A stretch of 64,000 nt of DNA, from positions 62,001 through 126,000 of the forward strand of contig CAVQIX010000006.1 in assembly GCA_963712765.1 (NCBI GenBank), in the 5' to 3' direction. Source of the stretch: CAXMST01 sp963712765. Its GTDB lineage: Bacteria > Actinomycetota > Thermoleophilia > Solirubrobacterales > 70-9. The position numbers were made by a program, and so were the translations under genes. Under the pieces are notes generated by a model. It searched no databases and had not been told where the DNA came from. It worked only from the letters and a program-made list of their open reading frames with translations. Of the stretch, positions 59,042-64,000 are shown one piece after another (position 1 is the first letter of the stretch; each line of letters opens with the position of its first letter).

Positions 59042-59647
59042 CTACGCGGCGGCCCGGTCGCCGACACCGGCTCGCAGCGCGGCCCCGAGTAGCTGTTCAG
59101 CGTCCTCGCCGTCGACCCGGTCGAGCAGGCGCTCGGCCTCCGCGGGCGTGTATCCGAGGCCGAGGAGGCCGTCGCGGGCCTCCGCCCTCGGGCCGCCGGA
59201 GTCCGCGGCCGGCAGCGCCGTCTCATCTTCGGTCGATTCGAGCTCTCCGGCCACCTTCTCCCGTAGCTCGACGATGATGCGCTCAGCGGTCCGCTTGCCG
59301 ATGCCCGGTACCGCCTGGAAGCGCTTGGCGTCGCCGGTGGCGATCGCGAGCAGCAGTTCGCGGACAGGCCCCCCCGACAGCGCCGCGATCGCGACCTTCG
59401 GGCCGATGCCCGAGACCGAGATCAGCAGCAGGAAGAGCTCGCGTTCCTCCTCGCTGTCGAAGCCATAAAGGGCGATCGAGTCCTCGCGGGAGACAAGATG
59501 GGCGTGCAGGAAGGCCCGCTCGCCGGTGGCGGGGACCGAGCGCAGCGTCTCGGCCGAGATCGCGAGCCTGTAGCCGACCCCGCCGGTGTCGACGACGACG
59601 TGGTCAGGGCGCCTGACGACGACCTCGCCGCTGACCGAGGCGATCAT
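59042..59647 (-). CDS. ruvA: Holliday junction DNA helicase subunit RuvA
   Basis: 201 residues: OB domain (MIASVSGEVV), tandem helix-hairpin-helix (LLISVSGIGPKVAIAAL and FQAVPGIGKRTAERI) and a C-terminal RuvB-binding domain after a flexible linker. Its ATG shares one base with the ruvC stop. Confidence 0.97.
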   Translation of the reverse strand: MIASVSGEVVVRRPDHVVVDTGGVGYRLAISAETLRSVPATGERAFLHAHLVSREDSIALYGFDSEEERELFLLLISVSGIGPKVAIAALSGGPVRELLLAIATGDAKRFQAVPGIGKRTAERIIVELREKVAGELESTEDETALPAADSGGPRAEARDGLLGLGYTPAEAERLLDRVDGEDAEQLLGAALRAGVGDRAAA

Positions 59648-60171
59648 CAGACCACCGCCCGGGTCCGGCTGGGCGGTGCGGCCCCGGGCGCGATCATGGC
59701 CGGAGACTGGGAGGCGTGGCAGATCGCGACCGCGAGCGCGTCGGCGGCGTGGTCGTTGGAGGGGGCCGAGGGCAGCCCGAGAAGCGTCGCCACCATGTGC
59801 TGGACCTGCTCCTTGCCGGCCGAGCCGCTACCGCAGACCGCCATCTTCACCGCCTGCGGCGTGTAGTCGAAGCATGGAATCCCGCGCTCGGCGGCGGCGA
59901 GCATGACCACGCCGCGAGCCTGGCCGACGGCCATTGCCGAGCGCACATTCTTGCCGAAGTAGAGATCCTCGAGCGCGAGCGCCTCAGGCTCGTGCCAGGC
60001 GATCAACTCGTCGACGGAGGAGTAGATCTCGGCGAGCCGCTGCTCGAGCCGTCGCCCGGGGGCGGACTCGATCGCACCGCCGTCGAGCGCGGCGGTCTTG
60101 GCGCCGCTCACCCTCACTACGCCGAAACCCGTGTTCGCCAAACCAGGATCAATGCCCATCACGATTCTCAT
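59647..60171 (-). CDS. ruvC: Holliday junction resolvase RuvC
   Basis: 174 residues. The RNase H-like fold starts with MGIDPGLANTGFGVV (catalytic Asp8); the second acidic residue is in LALEDLYFGKN and the last two in SNDHAADALAVAI. It cuts Holliday junctions made by RuvAB. It is the first gene of the ruvC-ruvA-ruvB unit and is divergent from the methyltransferase gene. Confidence 0.97.
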   Translation of the reverse strand: MRIVMGIDPGLANTGFGVVRVSGAKTAALDGGAIESAPGRRLEQRLAEIYSSVDELIAWHEPEALALEDLYFGKNVRSAMAVGQARGVVMLAAAERGIPCFDYTPQAVKMAVCGSGSAGKEQVQHMVATLLGLPSAPSNDHAADALAVAICHASQSPAMIAPGAAPPSRTRAVV

Positions 60172-60278
60172 AGATCATGATTCTGGCCCGCGGCCCGGAT
60201 GCCTTCCGTTGATCGCCGACCCGCAACCCGACGTCCGGGGCGCACCAGGCCGGGGCCGGCGCCTGCCTGTCGTCCCAC

Positions 60279-60284
60279 TAATCT
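60279..60284 (+). promoter_or_regulatory. Possible -10 element of a near-leaderless mRNA
   Basis: TAATCT lies 9 bases before the GTG start at 60294, so transcription would begin at or within a few bases of the start codon. No clear -35 box. Confidence 0.35.
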
Positions 60285-60293
60285 CCGCGGCCC

Positions 60294-61103
60294 GTGGAGA
60301 GCTCGATCAGACAGCGCGCCGCGAAAGCGGCCATGCAGTGGCGGGCCCGCTTCGGCAGCCAGTCGCAGGCCGCCGGTCCGCCCGAGGCGATCGAGCGGCG
60401 CATGGATGAGCCCTTCGCCGAGTTCTGGCGCCGGCGGATCGAGCAGCACGGCTTCGACAGCTGGGCCGGCGTGACGATGATGAAGTTCCCCGAGGACCTG
60501 CGGGTCTACCAACACCTGCTGTGGATGTCGGGCGCCGACACCGTGATCGAGGTCGGGGCGAAATGGGGCGGCAGCCTGCTCTGGTTCCGGGATCAGCTCC
60601 GTACCTTCGAGGGCTACGGCCGCCTCGCGCGCCCACCGAGGGTGATCGGCGTCGATCTCGCGACCGATCATGCCGTGAGGGTGCTCGACCGCGAGCATCC
60701 GACCTGGCGCGAGCAGATCAGCCTGATCGAGGGTGACCTCCGCGATCAGGCGACGATCGAGGGGATCAAGGCCCAGGTCCCCGACGGGGCACGTTGCATG
60801 ATCGTCGAGGACGCGGCTCACACCGGCGAGGTGACCCGGGTGGCGCTCGACGCTCTCGGCCATCTGGTCCCGCCCGGTGGCTTCTTCGTGGTCGAGGACG
60901 GCCACGTGGACATCCCACGGCTTCATCCCGACGGCCCGCCGGAGATCAAGCAGCTAGGGATCCGGACCGGCGGCGTCCTGCCGGCGATCGAGGCTTGGCT
61001 GAAGACCCCCAACGGCGCCGGCTTCACCGTCCGCCCTGATCTGGAGCTCTACGGCGTCACCAGCCACCCCGGCGGCTACCTGCAGCGCCGCGAGCGGGAC
61101 TGA
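60294..61103 (+). CDS. CmcI/rhamnosyl O-methyltransferase family protein
   Basis: 269 residues from a GTG. The MKFPEDLRVYQHLLWMSGAD segment, the SAM loop VIEVGAKWGGSLLWF and the metal-type motif VEDAAHTG followed by FVVEDG are those of the CmcI/cephalosporin hydroxylase-like methyltransferases, which methylate sugars and polyketides. Conservation of the SAM loop supports methyltransferase activity. The acceptor is unknown. Confidence 0.85.
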   Translation: MESSIRQRAAKAAMQWRARFGSQSQAAGPPEAIERRMDEPFAEFWRRRIEQHGFDSWAGVTMMKFPEDLRVYQHLLWMSGADTVIEVGAKWGGSLLWFRDQLRTFEGYGRLARPPRVIGVDLATDHAVRVLDREHPTWREQISLIEGDLRDQATIEGIKAQVPDGARCMIVEDAAHTGEVTRVALDALGHLVPPGGFFVVEDGHVDIPRLHPDGPPEIKQLGIRTGGVLPAIEAWLKTPNGAGFTVRPDLELYGVTSHPGGYLQRRERD

Positions 61104-61112
61104 ATCCGGGCC

Positions 61113-61862
61113 TCAGCCCGCGACCCGCTCCAGTACGTCGGCGGGAACGTCGAAGTTGGCGTGGACGGCGTCGACGTCGTCGTGGTCGTCGAGGGTCTCC
61201 ATCAGTCGGATCAGCTTGCGCGCGTCGGACTCCTCGACCTCGACCGTGCTCGAGGGCTCCATCGTCACCTCGGCCCCCTCGATGCCGATACCCTCGGCCT
61301 CGAGCGCCTCACGTACGGCGGTGAGGTCGGCGGGGGCGGTCATCACCCGAAGCTCGTCGTCGTCGACGATCACGTCGTCGGCGCCGGCGTCGATCGCGAT
61401 GATCAGGTCGTCCTCGGTGTGGGCAAGGCCGTCGACGATGATCAGGCCACGCTTCTCGAACATCCAGGCAACCGAGTTCGGCTCGCCGAGGTTGCCCCCG
61501 TGCCGGTCGAAGGCGTGGCGGATCTCCGACCCGGTTCGGTTGCGGTTGTCGGAGAGAGCTTCGACCAGCATCGCCGCGCCGCCGGGCCCGTAGCCCTCAT
61601 AGACAATCCGCTCGATCGCTTCGGCGTCCGCTCCCTCGCCGGTGCCGCGGTCGATCGCCCGCTGGATGTTGTCCTTCGGCATCGAGTAGCCCTTGGCCTT
61701 CTCGATCGCGGTCGCCAGCGCGGGATTGCCCTCGGGGTCTCCCCCGCCCTCGCGCGCCGCGACGGTGATCGCCCGCGCGAGCTTGGTGAAGAGCTTGCCG
61801 CGCTTGGCGTCGGTCGCCTTCTTCTTGTGCTTGATCGACGCCCATTTGGAGTGGCCGGCCAC
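61113..61862 (-). CDS. YebC/PmpR-family protein
   Basis: 249 residues from the GTG at 61862, which gives the family start AGHSKWASIKHKK; the longer upstream frame would cross the promoter. The KGYSMPKDNIQRAIDRGTG and YEGYGPGGAAMLVEALSDNR segments are conserved. Known as a DNA-binding regulator; recent work also links YebC proteins to translation of proline-rich stretches. In many genomes it lies next to ruvC, as here with one gene between. Confidence 0.94.
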   Translation of the reverse strand: MAGHSKWASIKHKKKATDAKRGKLFTKLARAITVAAREGGGDPEGNPALATAIEKAKGYSMPKDNIQRAIDRGTGEGADAEAIERIVYEGYGPGGAAMLVEALSDNRNRTGSEIRHAFDRHGGNLGEPNSVAWMFEKRGLIIVDGLAHTEDDLIIAIDAGADDVIVDDDELRVMTAPADLTAVREALEAEGIGIEGAEVTMEPSSTVEVEESDARKLIRLMETLDDHDDVDAVHANFDVPADVLERVAG

Positions 61863-61869
61863 AGCGGGG

Positions 61870-61897
61870 ATCTTAGGGCCACTGACCCCGGCGCAAG
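61870..61897 (-). promoter_or_regulatory. Promoter of the yebC-like gene, probably leaderless
   Basis: The -10 TAAGAT (61870-61875) is 7 bases from the GTG at 61862, and a -35 CTTGCG (61892-61897) is 16 bases further up. Transcription should begin at the start codon itself. Confidence 0.5.
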
Positions 61898-62085
61898 AGA
61901 GCCCGAGCGCTGCGCAACTTTTGCCCAACCCCCCGGTTTCAATCAGCAGCAAACGCTTTAGCCAGACGTCATCGCTGTGTGGGAACGCCGGCGGGACGGC
62001 ATTCCGGAGGGATGCGATGCGCGACGCGGCCGGGCACCGGTTCGACCCTTAGAGGGGTCGGAGGTGCTCGGCCGTGATCGTTATC

Positions 62086-62101
62086 GACCGGGCGCCCGGT
62101 C
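62086..62101. repeat. 16-base perfect palindrome at the end of the aminopeptidase gene
   Basis: GACCGGGC is followed at once by its complement GCCCGGTC, overlapping the M29 stop codon. With no loop and no T-run it is more like a binding site or a weak terminator hairpin. The remaining intergenic bases (61898-62085) hold a smaller hairpin (CGACCC/GGGTCG) and nothing else I can support. Confidence 0.4.
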
Positions 62102-63203
62102 ATACGACGAAGCGGCCGTCCTCCTGAAGGGTCTCACCGTCAACGGTGATCTTTCCCCCTCGGCGGAGGTCGCAGATCATGTCCCAGTGGATCGCCGAGT
62201 CGTTGACCCCGCCGGTGTCGGGGTAGCTCTTGCCGACGGCAAGATGGACGGTGCCGCCTATCTTCTCATCGAGCAGGATCTCGCCGGTGCCGTTGGTGAT
62301 CCCGTAGTTGGTCCCGATCCCAAGCTCGCCGAGGCGCCTGGCGCCGTCATCGGTGTCTAGCATCTGAATCAGGAACTCCTCACCGCGCTCTGCGCTCGCG
62401 TCAACGACGCGGCCACCCTCGAAGCGGAAGCGGACGCCGGAGACCTCGCGGCCGGCATAGGTGGCGGGCAGGTGGTAGGTGATCTCCCCCTCGGCCGAGT
62501 CCTCGATCGGGCCGGTGAAGAACTCGCCGTCGGGCATGTTGTGCCTGCCGTCGGCCGCGATGAAGTGGCGTCCGGCGACGCCGAGCTTGAGATCGGTGCC
62601 GGGCCCGCTGATGTGGACCTCCTCGCGCCCCTCAATCCATTCCGCGAGCCGGTGGGTCTGCTCCGAGGCTGCCTTCCAGGCGGCAACCGGATCCTCGGTG
62701 TCGGCCAGGCACGCGCGGTAGTAGAAGTCCTCGTAGCCGCCGAGGCTCATCGCGGCGCCCGAAGCGTAGGCGTTGGTCGGGAAGATCGTCAGCGCCCAGC
62801 GGTGCTCTCCGCTCGCGGCGCGCCTCATCATCGACGCCATCAGCGGCGCCATCGCCTTCTGACGCAGGGTCTGCCGCGCGGGGTCGATGCCGCTCATCTC
62901 CCGGGTGTTCTTGGAAGCCAGCAGGCGGATTCTCACGTCGGCCTGCTCCGCGACCCAGCGGGCGGGCGGGGAGATCCATTCGATCTGCTCGTCGGTGGCG
63001 TGCTCGAAGAAGGTCGTCGAGATCCCGTCGGGCTCCATGCTCACGATTGGATGACCGCCGGCCTTGAGCACGCGTTCGTAGACCGAGCGCACCAGCGGCT
63101 CGGCCGCCGCCGGTCCCTCGATCGCACAGACATCGCCGGCCGCGACAGCGGTCGAGTGCTCGACCAGGATCCTCGCCAGGTTCTCGACCCGCGGATCCCT
63201 CAC
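62100..63203 (-). CDS. M29-family aminopeptidase (AmpS-like)
   Basis: 367 residues from the GTG at 63203, which overlaps the pdxT stop as GTGA. The family pattern is clear: LARILVEHSTAVAAGD, VHISGPGTDLKLGVAGR, GEFFTGPIEDSAEG with metal-binding Glu, and HLAVGKSYPDTGG / IHWDMICDLR with metal-binding His and Asp. It removes N-terminal amino acids with two metal ions. Coupling to the vitamin B6 genes is unusual but clear from the overlap. Confidence 0.92.
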   Translation of the reverse strand: MRDPRVENLARILVEHSTAVAAGDVCAIEGPAAAEPLVRSVYERVLKAGGHPIVSMEPDGISTTFFEHATDEQIEWISPPARWVAEQADVRIRLLASKNTREMSGIDPARQTLRQKAMAPLMASMMRRAASGEHRWALTIFPTNAYASGAAMSLGGYEDFYYRACLADTEDPVAAWKAASEQTHRLAEWIEGREEVHISGPGTDLKLGVAGRHFIAADGRHNMPDGEFFTGPIEDSAEGEITYHLPATYAGREVSGVRFRFEGGRVVDASAERGEEFLIQMLDTDDGARRLGELGIGTNYGITNGTGEILLDEKIGGTVHLAVGKSYPDTGGVNDSAIHWDMICDLRRGGKITVDGETLQEDGRFVV

Positions 63204-63802
63204 CGTCCGACCCCCTCGCGGTCCGGGCGGGCGCGGCGCTCCCGCGCGCTCGTCGCCATCGCCATCAGCAGAGCGTGGATCCTGTCGTCGTCGGTGAGCT
63301 CGGGGTGGAAGGAGACCGCGATCATGCCTCCTTCGCGGATCGCAACCGGGTGGCCCTCCCACTCGGCCAGCACCTCGACCCGCTCGCCGCGCTCTTCGAT
63401 CCAGGGAGCGCGGATGAAGACGGTCCGCATCGGTTCGGGGCCGACGCCCTCGATGAGGAGGTCGGCCTCGAAGCTCTGCAGCTGCCGGCCGAAGGCGTTG
63501 CGTCGCGCTCGCGCGTCGATCAGCCCGAGGTGGTCGCGGTCGCAGACGATCATTCCCGCGCAGGTCCCGAGGATCGGCCGATCGGAGTTCGCGAGCGCGA
63601 CGATCGGCGCCCGCAGGCCGTCACGCTCGATCGCCTTCATGATCGTCGTCGATTCCCCGCCCGGGATGACGAGGCCGTCGAGCCCCTGGAGCTGCTCTGC
63701 TCGCCGGACCGCGGGGGCGTCTGCTCCGAGCGCCGTCAGGGTTCGGATGTGGGCCTCGAAGTCGCCCTGACAGGCCAGGACGCCGATCCGAAGCAGGTTC
63801 AC
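63200..63802 (-). CDS. pdxT: Pyridoxal 5'-phosphate synthase glutaminase subunit
   Basis: 200 residues from the GTG at 63802 (GTGA overlap with pdxS). Class I glutaminase with IPGGESTTI, nucleophile Cys81 (LGTCAGM) and SFHPELT with the catalytic His. It feeds ammonia to PdxS for direct synthesis of PLP. Confidence 0.96.
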   Translation of the reverse strand: MNLLRIGVLACQGDFEAHIRTLTALGADAPAVRRAEQLQGLDGLVIPGGESTTIMKAIERDGLRAPIVALANSDRPILGTCAGMIVCDRDHLGLIDARARRNAFGRQLQSFEADLLIEGVGPEPMRTVFIRAPWIEERGERVEVLAEWEGHPVAIREGGMIAVSFHPELTDDDRIHALLMAMATSARERRARPDREGVGR

Positions 63803-64000
63803 CAGCCGCGCTGCTGCAGCAACTCGCCGTCGGCGGCGAGCTGGGAGATGTCATCCCCCCGCATCGGCTCGCCGAGATCGGAGGATGCGGCCAGCAGTCT
63901 CGCCGGATCCTCGAAGTGGGTGGTCGCCTCGACGATCGCCCTGCCCCGGCGCTCGGGATCGGACGACTTGAAGATTCCCGAGCCGACGAAGTTGCCCTCG
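63799..64000 (-). CDS. pdxS: Pyridoxal 5'-phosphate synthase PdxS subunit, C-terminal part
   Basis: The last 66 codons are in the window; the gene continues past the right edge. VGSGIFKSSDPERRGRAIVEA is the conserved phosphate-binding end of the PdxS barrel, and the tail ends ELLQQRGW. The stop overlaps the pdxT start. Confidence 0.95.
   Translation of the reverse strand, partial: EGNFVGSGIFKSSDPERRGRAIVEATTHFEDPARLLAASSDLGEPMRGDDISQLAADGELLQQRGW

Noticed and set aside
61863..61952. Longer N-terminus for the YebC-like protein
   Set aside because: The added residues do not match the family and would cover the promoter; AGHSKW is the standard start.

Overview
The window is a dense, GC-rich bacterial chromosome segment made almost entirely of housekeeping genes. 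It carries an actinobacterial-type integration host factor (mihF) between gmk and pyrD, omega factor followed by coaBC, many GTG/TTG starts, several probable leaderless promoters and a PyrR-type leader overlapping a ribosome binding site. Together these point to Actinomycetota. The absence of typical Actinomycetia features, the zinc-ribbon ThrC and the overall gene order make a deep lineage such as Thermoleophilia/Solirubrobacterales a reasonable guess; this is inference, not proof.

Layout. 1-2.1 kb: the end of a GNAT acetyltransferase, a small secreted or anchored protein and a secreted RTX-like repeat protein. 2.3-15.8 kb (minus strand): the ribosome-maturation and translation cluster rimP-nusA-infB-[macro domain]-ylxP-rbfA-nrnA-truB-ribF-rpsO-[peroxiredoxin]-[broken dsbA-like gene]-pnp-M16 protease. 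It has a promoter plus intrinsic terminator in the rimP leader and a long stem-loop in the pnp leader. 15.8-28.9 kb (minus): the pyrimidine operon pyrR-pyrB-pyrC-[isochorismatase-like hydrolase]-carA-carB-pyrK-pyrD, then mihF-gmk-rpoZ-coaBC-TPR-dtd. 29-34.1 kb: alpha/beta hydrolases, a TMEM175-like channel, an MFS transporter and RNase Z. 34.2-37.5 kb: tRNA-Arg(CCG), a glycosyltransferase and a CDP-sugar gene pair. 37.5-39.4 kb: a SAM-I riboswitch controlling a threonine-synthase-like enzyme and a MoaD/ThiS-type sulfur carrier. 39.4-49.2 kb: CorA, MOSC, desaturase, MMPL, HIT, phosphomannomutase, MBL and lipid kinase genes. 49.2-60.2 kb (minus): the cluster ruvC-ruvA-ruvB-[zinc-ribbon/PAS protein]-secDF-recJ-relA/spoT. 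60.3-64 kb: a CmcI-like methyltransferase, yebC, an M29 aminopeptidase, pdxT and the end of pdxS.

The most interesting unit is the SAM-I riboswitch/ThrC-like/sulfur-carrier locus at 37549-39352. A SAM OFF switch is hard to explain for ordinary threonine synthesis. It fits an enzyme that makes homocysteine from O-phosphohomoserine and a protein thiocarboxylate, by analogy with CysM/CysO cysteine synthesis. Secondary points are the very regular NTGA start/stop overlaps across operons (including a possible CTGA start at 46525), a dsbA-like gene with three indels, a macro-domain gene and an isochorismatase-like gene inserted in core operons, a Cys/His motif at the C-terminus of NusA, and an RBS-masking hairpin before the RTX gene. 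No CRISPR array, prophage, insertion sequence or integrase was seen. No stretch of 300 bases lacks an explained feature; the longest gap between firmly called genes (39143-39443) is filled by the riboswitch, its terminator, promoters and a possible small ORF.
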